From JAJEAO01 sp963667635 (GTDB lineage Bacteria > Acidobacteriota > Vicinamibacteria > Marinacidobacterales > Marinacidobacteraceae), in assembly GCA_965232015.1 (NCBI GenBank), contig OZ246946.1, positions 3,224,001 through 3,288,000 of the forward strand: DNA of 64,000 nucleotides, written 5' to 3'. The notes under the pieces are model-generated. The model ran no database searches. It had not been told where the DNA came from and saw nothing but the letters and a program-made list of their open reading frames with translations. The stretch's first letter is position 1. Each line of letters starts with the position of its first letter. The position numbers and the translations under genes were made by a program. This document shows, one piece after another, positions 45,012 to 53,700 of this stretch.

Positions 45012-46613
45012 ATGCGCGGTTCGTGGGACGCGGTGGCGGTCGGCGGCGGCCCCGACGCGCTGGTGGCGTCGGCGCTCCTCGCGGCTTCGGGCCGACGGGT
45101 GCTTGTGGTCTCCGGGCCGGGGCCGGCGGGCGGGATCGCGACGGACATGGAGGTCGCGCCCGGCTACCGGATGGGCGTCGCTCCCGAGACCCTCCCCGGT
45201 CCGGATCCCGACGTCGTGGAGGCGCTCGGCCTCGGGGCGCCCGGTTTCACGGGGACTGCCCCCGATCCGGTTCTGACCGTGGTCCCCCGCGGCCCGGGGG
45301 CGACGTTCGCGCTGGCGCGGGATCCGGAGCGGGCCCGGCTGGCGGTCGCTGACGGCTCGGCGTCCGATGGGCGCGCGTTGCCCGACTTCGCCGCCGAGGT
45401 GGGCGCCTTCGCCCGCTTCCTGCGACAGCTCTTCGACCGACCCCCACCGGGGTTCGACGCCGGGGCGGCCGATCTGCTGCCTCCGCTGCGGGCGACCCTG
45501 CGGCTGGGCCGGCGGCGGCTTCCGGAACTCCTGCGCGCGGTGCCGATGGCCATCCGCGACTTCCTCGACGACGCCTTCGAGACCGAAGCGCTCAAGGCGG
45601 CGCTCGCCGCTCCCGCGCTGACCGGGACGCGGCTCGGCCCCCGCGCCCCCGGCACCGCGGGCCTGTTCCTCCACTTCCACGCCTTCACCGCGGGGGGCGG
45701 CCTCCTCGACTGGATTCGCCCGGCGCGCGGCGGGGCGGGCGCGGTGGGGCGGGCGCTCCAGGAGGCGGCGCGGGCTGCGGGCGCGCGAATCGAGGCGAAG
45801 GCCGGAGGCGTGCGGCGGATCGTCACCGCGGCCGGCCCGCGGGTCCGCGGCGTCGAGTTCCGCGACGGCAGCAAGGTCGCGACCCCGATCGTCCTCTCGG
45901 ACGCCGCCGCCCGCACCACGCTCCTCGACTGGGTCGGGGCCACGTCGCTCCGACCGGACTTCACCGGTGAGGTCCGCCGGATCCGCTACCGCGGGACCGC
46001 CGCGCGGGTCGGGTTGGCGCTTTCCGGCCTCCCCCGGCTCCGGGACGGGAGCGCCCCACCGGAAGACGACCCCCGCCTGCGCGGCGTAGTCCAGGTCGGG
46101 GCTGCGCTCGACGACCTCGAGCGCGCGAGCGACGCCGCCAAGTACGGCGAGGTCGCGAGCGCGCCGCTGGTCTTCGCGTCGCTCCCGTCGCTTGTCGAGG
46201 CCGGGCTGGCGCCGGCGGGACGGCACGTCCTCGCCGCGACCGTCCAGGCCACGCCGTCCGACGACGGACCGGATCCGGCGGCGCGCGCCGACGAGATCCT
46301 GCGGCGCACCGTGGAGTCGCTCGAGTGCGCCTTCCCCGGCATCGCCTCGCTCGTCACCGGCCACCGGGTGCTGACCCCGGCCACCCTCGAGCGCGACTTC
46401 GGACTCCTCTCGGGGAGCTTCCACCAGGCGGAACCCACCATGGATCAGTTGTTCTCCCTTCGTCCCGTCCCCGGGTGCAGCGACCACCGGACTCCGGTGG
46501 CCGGGCTCTACCTCGCCGGGCCGGACACATCGCCCTACGGCGGCCTCCACGGGGTCTCCGGTCGAAACGCCGCCCGGGTGATCCGGGAGGACGCCGGCGA
46601 GGTGACCCGATGA
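45012..46613 (+). CDS. Second CrtI-type oxidoreductase, with altered FAD-binding motif
   Basis: 533 residues; aligns with its upstream neighbour along its length (SDRDFLDDAFETEALKAALAAPALTGTRLGPRAPGTAGLFLHFHAF; ending GLYLAGPDTSPYGGLHGVSGRNAARVI). The first motif reads GGGPDALVASALLAASGRRVLVVSGPGPAGG: position 34 is Ser where FAD-binding paralogs have Glu, and G-x-x-G becomes G-P-D-A. FAD affinity may be low, which would fit a regulatory or heterodimer role with the first protein. Stop overlaps the transporter start (ATGA), so three genes are coupled. Confidence 0.82.
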   Translation: MRGSWDAVAVGGGPDALVASALLAASGRRVLVVSGPGPAGGIATDMEVAPGYRMGVAPETLPGPDPDVVEALGLGAPGFTGTAPDPVLTVVPRGPGATFALARDPERARLAVADGSASDGRALPDFAAEVGAFARFLRQLFDRPPPGFDAGAADLLPPLRATLRLGRRRLPELLRAVPMAIRDFLDDAFETEALKAALAAPALTGTRLGPRAPGTAGLFLHFHAFTAGGGLLDWIRPARGGAGAVGRALQEAARAAGARIEAKAGGVRRIVTAAGPRVRGVEFRDGSKVATPIVLSDAAARTTLLDWVGATSLRPDFTGEVRRIRYRGTAARVGLALSGLPRLRDGSAPPEDDPRLRGVVQVGAALDDLERASDAAKYGEVASAPLVFASLPSLVEAGLAPAGRHVLAATVQATPSDDGPDPAARADEILRRTVESLECAFPGIASLVTGHRVLTPATLERDFGLLSGSFHQAEPTMDQLFSLRPVPGCSDHRTPVAGLYLAGPDTSPYGGLHGVSGRNAARVIREDAGEVTR

Positions 46614-47827
46614 GCCGCCTGAAGAAGCGCTTCCAGGCGGGCCCCGGCTTCCTCGTCGCCGCGGCCTTCATCGGCCCGGGCACGGTGGTCACCGCCAGCC
46701 GCGCGGGCGCGGGTTACGGCGCCTTGCTGCTGTGGGCAGTCCTGTTTTCGGTGGTCGCCACCTTCGTGCTCCAGGACATGGCGGCGCGCGTCGGCCTCGC
46801 CGGCCGCCGCGGACTCGCGGAGGCGATCCGCGACAGCCTCCAGAGCCCGGCGCTGCGGATGCTCATGCTCGGGCTCATCGCCGCCACCATCCTGCTCGGC
46901 AACGCCGCCTTCCAGACCGGCAACCTGCTCGGCGCTTCCCTTGGCGTATCGCTGCTGCTCGGCCTCCCGCAGGGAGTGGTCGTCCTCGTGGTGGGCGCCC
47001 TCGCCGGCGGCCTCCTGATGACCGGCGCCTACCGGCTGATCCAGAACTCGCTGGTGTTCCTCGTCGGCCTCATGGGGGTCGTGTTCTGTCTCACCGCGGT
47101 GCTCACCACGCCCAACCCGGGCGAGTTGCTGTCCGGGCTCCTGATCCCGCGCGTGCCGCCGGGGGCGCTCCTCACCGTGCTGGCGCTCATCGGCACCACG
47201 GTGGTCTCCTACAACCTGTTCCTCCACGCCAGCACGACGATGGAGCGCTGGCCCGACGCGAACCGGAACGAGGAGAATGTCCGCGAGAGCCGCCGCGACA
47301 CGCTGGTTTCGGTGGCCGTCGGCGGGCTGATCACCGCAGCGGTGGTGGTCGCCGCCGCCCCGCTCATGGGGCAGGGAGCGGACGCCGCCAACGCCGCCGC
47401 GGTCGCGCGGCAGCTCGAACCGCTCCTCGGCCGCGCCGCGCCGATCTTCTTCGGAGTCGGCCTGTTCGCTGCCGGACTGACCTCGGCGATCACCGCGCCG
47501 CTCGCCGCCGCCTACGCGGCCGGGGGCGCGCTCGGCGTCAGGCCTGATCTGAAAGGGGCGAAGTTCCGGATGCTGTGGGGATTCGTGCTTCTCACCGGCG
47601 TCGGCCTCGGCGTGTTCCTCGGCGCCTCGCCTTACCAGATCATCCTGCTCGCCCAGGCCGGGAACGGGATCGTGCTCCCCCTCACCTTGATCCTCCTGCT
47701 GATCGTGGTGAACCGGAAGCGGATCATGGGACGCTTCCGCAACTCCCGCCTCGCCAACGTCGCCGGCATCGTCGTCGTCGCCGTGATCTCCGGCCTCTCG
47801 CTGGTCCAGCTCGCCCGCCTCAGTTAG
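46610..47827 (+). CDS. Nramp-family-like metal transporter lacking the canonical metal-site residues
   Basis: 405 residues, about eleven membrane segments with Nramp order. The first helix motif, DPGN in metal transporters, reads G22-P-G-T; the sixth helix motif, MPH-N in canonical forms, reads V199-S-Y-N202 followed by LFLHASTTMERW. Hence the Asp, Asn and Met that bind Mn2+/Fe2+ are absent, as in divergent Nramp-related proteins with other substrates. The fold, C-terminal ending and length still fit the family. It is coupled to the upstream flavoprotein pair by a 4-bp overlap. Confidence 0.8.
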   Translation: MSRLKKRFQAGPGFLVAAAFIGPGTVVTASRAGAGYGALLLWAVLFSVVATFVLQDMAARVGLAGRRGLAEAIRDSLQSPALRMLMLGLIAATILLGNAAFQTGNLLGASLGVSLLLGLPQGVVVLVVGALAGGLLMTGAYRLIQNSLVFLVGLMGVVFCLTAVLTTPNPGELLSGLLIPRVPPGALLTVLALIGTTVVSYNLFLHASTTMERWPDANRNEENVRESRRDTLVSVAVGGLITAAVVVAAAPLMGQGADAANAAAVARQLEPLLGRAAPIFFGVGLFAAGLTSAITAPLAAAYAAGGALGVRPDLKGAKFRMLWGFVLLTGVGLGVFLGASPYQIILLAQAGNGIVLPLTLILLLIVVNRKRIMGRFRNSRLANVAGIVVVAVISGLSLVQLARLS

Positions 47828-48111
47828 CATGAATCGCCCACTAGACCTGCGTGAAGGGACTCGCCTAACGCGTTCTCCCGCTGACCAGGTGCACGGCTCC
47901 GGCGGCTCTCCACCCTCCTTCGCGCCGGTGCCCGCACCGCCGGCGATGGGCGCCCCGGGACGCTCTCACGACCCAGGACCGCTTCGCGGGCACTCACAGC
48001 CTCACCCGATCTCTAGAGCCTGATGGCGCCGCTCCCTGCTTCACAGCAACCACCCCGCCCCATCTCTGGCGCAGTACGCTTCAGTCCGCCGCTTGCTCAA
48101 AACCTCGACTG

Positions 48112-49266
48112 ATGTCAGACCGCGCCGCTCTGCCGCCGGACCGGCGGATCATTGGATCAAACTTGCGCGCTCTCCGTGAGGCTTCCGGACACACACGCGA
48201 ATCACTTGCTGCTCTGTGTGGACTTCGTGTTGAGCGTGTCACAGATCTAGAGCGCGGCCGACCTGACCACTCCCTCGATGTCTTTCTGCGACTCGCCGCA
48301 GCCTTGGACGTAGCTCCTGCTCGTATTTTTTCCGGTTTGCGTGATGAGCAATCTCCGCGCCTGCCTCCCACTCTTGGTGTTGTACCTACATCCAGCGGTC
48401 TTAAGCTTCGATTCCCTTACGATCAGTTCGATGCGGAGTACGAACTTCCTTCTTCCTCACTCGCAGAGTATCACTCCATCATTAGCCTTCTTCGAAGCTG
48501 CCTGATGTCCGGTACGCCGGCTCAGGGTATAGCGGAGACTTTTCTCACGGCCGTGAAGACGTGGCCGCAGGCGAACCCATCTGACATCTGGACCTTTGTG
48601 ATTGCACGTGCATATTGCGACCGCTCAATCCACCCATCTACGAACCAGCGTCTCAATCTAGAACAGAGCTGGAAACGCGCAAGCGGTTGGGCTCTTGAGC
48701 GGGTCATGGTAGATCACTATGCTTCTGCGCTTCGACAGAGCGGAATCGAAGTCAAGATCGCAAAGAAATCTGAGGCGACGCAGTTTCTGAGTCATATCCG
48801 CGATCCACGACTCATTCCAGACAAAGTCGACGCCCTGCTAGTCAATCGCCGAGTCGTCCCGGCCCGTCCCCTGGGCGTAGTACACGTCAAAGCAAGCCTG
48901 GCGGAGCGGCGGACTAACGACGTACCCATGAGCAGAGCGCTCATGGCCGCCGGGCTCCTGTCAGTTTTCTGGACTCTCGATATCAAGAGTTTCCCGAGTG
49001 AGCGCCCGTTCAATCGAGGGGAGCTGGGAGATGCTGGCGAACATCGCACGAACGAAAAGCGCCGTGACTTTGAAGTAAATCGCAACTTCTCCGCTTGCTT
49101 TTCCTACAATCAAAACACTATTCCCACTCCCCACGATGCCCGAACTACGTCCAAGATATTTGTGTGTGACTTCGCGCAGACGACCGATGCGTTCGTTCGG
49201 TTTCTCACGCGAGCGCTAGACGTGAGTATTCTAGCTAAAGAGCGCAGGTCGTTGTCGGGTCTCTGA
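48112..49266 (+). CDS. BsaWI-type (CCGG-family) restriction endonuclease with N-terminal XRE helix-turn-helix
   Basis: 384 residues. Residues about 12-72 are an XRE-type DNA-binding domain (IGSNLRALREASGHTRESLAALCGLRVERVTDLERGRP). The remainder matches the BsaWI family: DIWTFVIARAYCDR, PDKVDALLV (236-244; D237/D240), then VVHVKASLAERRTNDVP (K260, E265), the PD...(E)xK...E active site of CCGG-recognising enzymes, and GLLSVFWTLDIKS. BsaWI itself cuts W^CCGGW; the specificity here is inferred at best. The HTH probably autoregulates, replacing a separate C protein. Base composition is clearly more AT-rich than the neighbours, pointing to transfer. Confidence 0.85.
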   Translation: MSDRAALPPDRRIIGSNLRALREASGHTRESLAALCGLRVERVTDLERGRPDHSLDVFLRLAAALDVAPARIFSGLRDEQSPRLPPTLGVVPTSSGLKLRFPYDQFDAEYELPSSSLAEYHSIISLLRSCLMSGTPAQGIAETFLTAVKTWPQANPSDIWTFVIARAYCDRSIHPSTNQRLNLEQSWKRASGWALERVMVDHYASALRQSGIEVKIAKKSEATQFLSHIRDPRLIPDKVDALLVNRRVVPARPLGVVHVKASLAERRTNDVPMSRALMAAGLLSVFWTLDIKSFPSERPFNRGELGDAGEHRTNEKRRDFEVNRNFSACFSYNQNTIPTPHDARTTSKIFVCDFAQTTDAFVRFLTRALDVSILAKERRSLSGL

Positions 49267-50166
49267 CAGGCGCTGTCGAGATGCCCGCACGTGCGCCGCA
49301 TCGATCTCGAAGCCGACGAATGTACATCCCTTTTCGATGGCTGCGATCCCCGTAGACCCGGAGCCAGAAAAAGGATCCAATACTAGAACATCCGATCCGA
49401 ATCTGCCATACGAGTCAATGCAACGGCGGGGTAGTTCAGTTGGAAACCGAGAACGGTGCTGGAGGCCAGAAATGCGCTCGTTGGCGAAGGTCCACACGCT
49501 GGGCACCGGTGGAGATGTCCGGAACGTATGCCTCTCATGCTTGGCGAGAAGGTGAATGTGCTCGTGCTTGCGGTGGGGGCGTCGGCATCGGCCTTCGGGC
49601 ATGGCGTTCTTCTTTACCCAAACTACTTCGCCACGATAGAGATATCCCAAGTCAACGAGATCTGTCAGAAGCCGGCTAGGTAGCATGAGCAGATTCCCAT
49701 ACTTCAGCCAACCGACTTGACGATCAACAAACGCACGCCTCTTGAACCGTGGTTTCGTATAGGCGGCGTTGTCTGGGTTGAATCCGTGTCGATCCTTGCC
49801 GAGTGAACTGTACGTGTGATCACCGGGTCCCCAGTTGATCGGCGTATTGTAGGCATCTCCCATGTTTATCCAGATAACCCCTTGTGGTGTCTTGATCTTG
49901 GGGAGAAGGGCCGCAAAGACTTGGCGAAGGAAGGCGAGGTAAGTTCGAGGATCTGGTTCAGTGCCATGACCGGCGGATTGGCGCTGACCCCAATACGGGG
50001 GGCTTGTGACGACGATATCAATGCTGTTGTCGGGGAGCCGTGGGATGAGGTGCATGCAGTCACCGTGATAGACGGCCGTCTTCTGAGGGTCTATCGCCGT
50101 TTCGGGCACAGATGGAGGGGCAGCTGGAGCCGGCTCAGATGAACGGGCGGGAGAAATCGCAGTCAT
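49231..50166 (-). CDS. DNA methyltransferase, SPPY type (probably N4-cytosine)
   Basis: 311 residues. Catalytic motif TSPPYWG at 54-60 follows YHGDCMHLIPRLPDNSIDIVV, and the cofactor motif VLVLDPFSGSGSTGIAAIEKGCTFVGFEID lies in the C-terminal part, the order of beta-class methyltransferases. SPPY with W is typical of N4-cytosine enzymes. It would protect the host sites of the convergent restriction enzyme; the two open frames overlap at their 3' ends by 36 bp (49231-49266). M and R genes thus face each other, allowing separate control. A more AT-rich composition accompanies the restriction gene. Confidence 0.88.
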   Translation of the reverse strand: MTAISPARSSEPAPAAPPSVPETAIDPQKTAVYHGDCMHLIPRLPDNSIDIVVTSPPYWGQRQSAGHGTEPDPRTYLAFLRQVFAALLPKIKTPQGVIWINMGDAYNTPINWGPGDHTYSSLGKDRHGFNPDNAAYTKPRFKRRAFVDRQVGWLKYGNLLMLPSRLLTDLVDLGYLYRGEVVWVKKNAMPEGRCRRPHRKHEHIHLLAKHERHTFRTSPPVPSVWTFANERISGLQHRSRFPTELPRRCIDSYGRFGSDVLVLDPFSGSGSTGIAAIEKGCTFVGFEIDAAHVRASRQRLSETRQRPALFS

Positions 50167-50744
50167 GAGCGTGACGGGGATGACGATGTTACAGGCTGTG
50201 TGTGAGGAGTGGCGACGGTGGGCACGGGGCTCGGAGCAAGTTGCGTTACGGAAGTCGTCTGTGAGTATGACACGGCGGGGTCGATGCGCAAAGGAGCGGG
50301 GAGTATCTGAGCATCAAGCCGGCGACCCATCCGGGTCTCCCCGGGCGCGGGGTGGGGTCTGGAGCGAAGAACAGAGTGTCGCGAGCGAGGTGGCGGCGAT
50401 CTTGGTGTCGCGATGCCGTGCCGCGACGATGATGACGCATGCGAGGCCCCACCGCAGAGCCGGACTGGCACCATGGCGCGTTCGTGATGAGCCAGGAATG
50501 CGGCGCGGTCGATTCGCACTGGCACGCGGATCCCTGGCAGGTGAGCTACTCGTCCCGGTGGTCGGACGCCGTGGGCTCGACCGGCGTCCGCCGAGCGAGC
50601 CCTCAGCAGGGAACGACCGGCTCGGCGACCATGACTTTCGTCATCGCCCTTACGCGTCTCCTTGACCGCGAATTGGGAGGGCCTCCGGTGTCGGGTGGCT
50701 ACCCGGACAATGTCAGGCGGGTATGGCCCAGAGGGGTCACAGTG
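50167..50744. other. 578-bp gap without a supported gene
   Basis: Between the start of the methyltransferase gene and the stop of the STAND gene. Small open frames exist on both strands but have no recognisable domains, signal, or ribosome sites. Promoters for the methyltransferase must lie here; I cannot place them. I see no repeats of the three families. Confidence 0.5.
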
Positions 50745-53700
50745 TCAGAGACCATCGACACTGGAAGAGCCGCGTGGCCAAGGCTCGGATTGGGGTGTCA
50801 CGAAGTCGTCGCGCATCCGGTACGCGGACGCAGACCCTCCGGCAACCAGTGCGTCCAGAATGATTACGACCGCCCTCCGGAGCGGCGCGTCGGTCTTGAT
50901 TCGATGTGGTTGCGAGTACACGAATGGCCGCAGCAACGTCTCTAGATTGAAGGCCACGCCGGACTCCGACGCGATGCGAGTGGCATCCCCGTTCGCCAGC
51001 ACTTGACTCACGACTCGGAAGGACTCCGGAAGTGATTTGTGGCCCACTCTGCTCAGGTAGTCCGTGTAGGCACGCATCACCGGCACCGTCGCCGGCAGCC
51101 TGAGGGCGCATTCGTCTATGTGGTGGGCATGGCCCTCCAGTCTGTGCCAGTGGTTGGCATCCTCCTTCCAGTAGGGGCCGAGAAAGATCATATGCAGGAG
51201 GTCGAGCCCGAACGACGTGTCGTCCTTCAATCCCCGTCCCCATGGTGAACGCACGATCCCGTCGGCCAACCGCTGCCAGAGACTCCAGAAGCAGTCGTCC
51301 TCATTGCGGTCGGCTTTGGAGATAAGTCCGGAGACGAACCGCTCGATCTCGCGCTGACAGTCGGCAACGGCCCTCACCACTGGAGCAATGATTCGCACAG
51401 CGATCTCCCCCGGAAGACCAAGCACGAATCCCGCCAGCGATTGGAGTGCGTCATACTCGAGCGAGTGGTTCCGTCGAGTGTGCGTGGTGCGTTGGGAATC
51501 CTCGCGCCCCCGATCGACGAGCCACCGAACCACTCTCGTATAGAACTCCCGTGCCTCCTCCCAATCCGGTCGGTGCTCGAAGACCGCGAGCCCGGCCCGA
51601 ACGGCGGCACCGGCTGCCGGCCCATCGAAGGGCAGCCGCCGCAGTTCTTCTTCGGCGTTGAGGCTCCCGCACGTCATGCCTTGCCGCACCGCCGAGCCGA
51701 TGCACGCGAACGGGTCCGGCACGTCGTCAAGCCCCGTCAAGTGCCGGTGCTGTGCCATTTCCCATGCCTCAGACTCAAGCCGGGATCGGTACACCGCCGC
51801 CGCCACGCACCGCAGAGCGAGCGCCTTGTGTTCGTCACCCACAAGCGCGCCGAGACCAGCTAGAGCGTACTCCGATACGTGGTGGATCGTGTGTGTAAGC
51901 GCTAGGGATAGAAGGGCGACGGAATCGACCCCGTCCGTCTTCCCTGGATGGACAACCAGAAGCGGCACTACGCTAGCGCACACGCGATCCGCGCGTACCA
52001 ACCTGCTGGCGCGCGCAGCGTGGTCTGTCGTATCTGAATCCCGGCGCACCTCGAAGTCCACACGCCTGGCGCACCACTGGAGCTCGTCCTCGCTCAGCTC
52101 CTTGAGATGGTCCCGAATGCACAGGGCGGCAGCGAACCCCGGTCCGTTGCGGTACAACTCATCCGCTTGGTCCGGCGCTCGCTCAACGGCTCTCGCCTCG
52201 GCCAGCAGCGTCGTGCGCCAGTCCACGTCGCCGACGGAGGCATCTCTTTCCCACATCTTGCTTGCGAGAGTCGCAAGTCGTGCGTAGCGGCCGTCGATGC
52301 TCAAGAACCTATCCGACTCGTCGACCAAATCCTGAACATCGGCTTCCATTTTCCCCGGACCGAGATAGATCTCGGACTGGCCCGCCTCGCTATCCCTAGG
52401 CTCGGCCCCTCCGGGGGCGTCCTGCGGCTCGAAGCCCCTGATGTCCATACGATGCAGTGCCAGCCGCCACTCCCTGGTGTGTTCGGCAGATTTCGACGTG
52501 GCCTGCTGTCGATGACGATCGATGATCGTCCAGACCTTCTCTCGATGTCGTCCGGTCTGCATTCTCACGGCCAGAGACTCGAGATCCTCTCGCCTGTGAT
52601 GGAGCTTGTTAGACGCGGCGCGTTCCTGTTCGAACAGCCGGCTGCGCGGATTGACCCCGACGAGCACTCCGGGAACTCCCGGCGCTACAGTGGACTCCAT
52701 TGCCAAGCGGGTGCGGTCCATCTGCACGATGTCTCGACTCGACAGAAGCGCCAGACCGGCGCGCCCTGCCTTGTCCGGATGGGCCACACACACGCTTGCG
52801 ACAACGCCCGCCGCCATCACGTTGTTGCTGTTCGCCAGAACGTGCACAAGCCAACCCTCTAGATCGACGTCATCCATTCCCCCGAGCTGCAGAAGCCAGG
52901 ACTCGAACGCCATCAACAACGAAGCAATGCTGTTCGGTCCCACCGTATTCCCCCGGTAGAGACCGTAGAGCTGCCCGTTCGCCCATTGCTGTACGGTCCC
53001 GCGGCTCGGGATCGCCAGCGAAATCTCCCATGCCTGCTCCAGAGGCTGCTCCGGTGTCTGCGGTGACGCATACGATCGCCCCGCGTGGTTGAGGAGGCTG
53101 AACATGAACGCCACTGCCTTCTTGGGGTGGTGTCGCAGGAGGGTGCCGAAGGGCCCTTGGAGCGCGCTCGGTGGGAAGAACGGTGCGGCCATGGACAATT
53201 CGCGAAGCCCGAAGAATGGGCTAATCGAGGTGGACCACTCCATGTGACCGCGTTCGCGCTCCGAGTCGGTGTGTGACAGCCGTAGTCGTGCGTCCAGTAG
53301 CGCAATCACCGCGTCCGGGAAGTGCAGGCACACTAGACCGGCCGCTGGCTGCGTCGCGATCAGCTCGAACAGACCGTAGGCCACGCGGTCACGGTGGCCG
53401 CACGTTCTTGCGCGCTCCATCAGATCTTTGAACCGCGGCACGTGCCCCGGAACCGACGCCATCACCCTCAGCGTACGTTCGCGCGCGTCCTTGGAGTGGT
53501 AGTCCTCAACACCAGGAAGCAGCCTGTTCACGATCGCTCCGGCCTCCGCAGCGCCCTCGGGCGCCGGGTTTTGCCAGTGAATCTGCCTGGCCCAGTCCTC
53601 CACGAGCCCGAGCACGAGCTGACGGCGGTCCGGCAGCAGGTCTTCCATCCGGTCAAGCACGAGTCGGAGGGTCGGCGCCCACGCCGCTCCCGTCGGGACT

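Noticed and set aside
41564..45148. 1194-aa antisense open frame opposite the amidohydrolase and flavoprotein genes
   Set aside because: Shadow frame; ends in MITE DNA, no domains.
50163..50525. 120-aa open frame upstream of the methyltransferase
   Set aside because: Proline/serine-rich with no ribosome site; likely chance.
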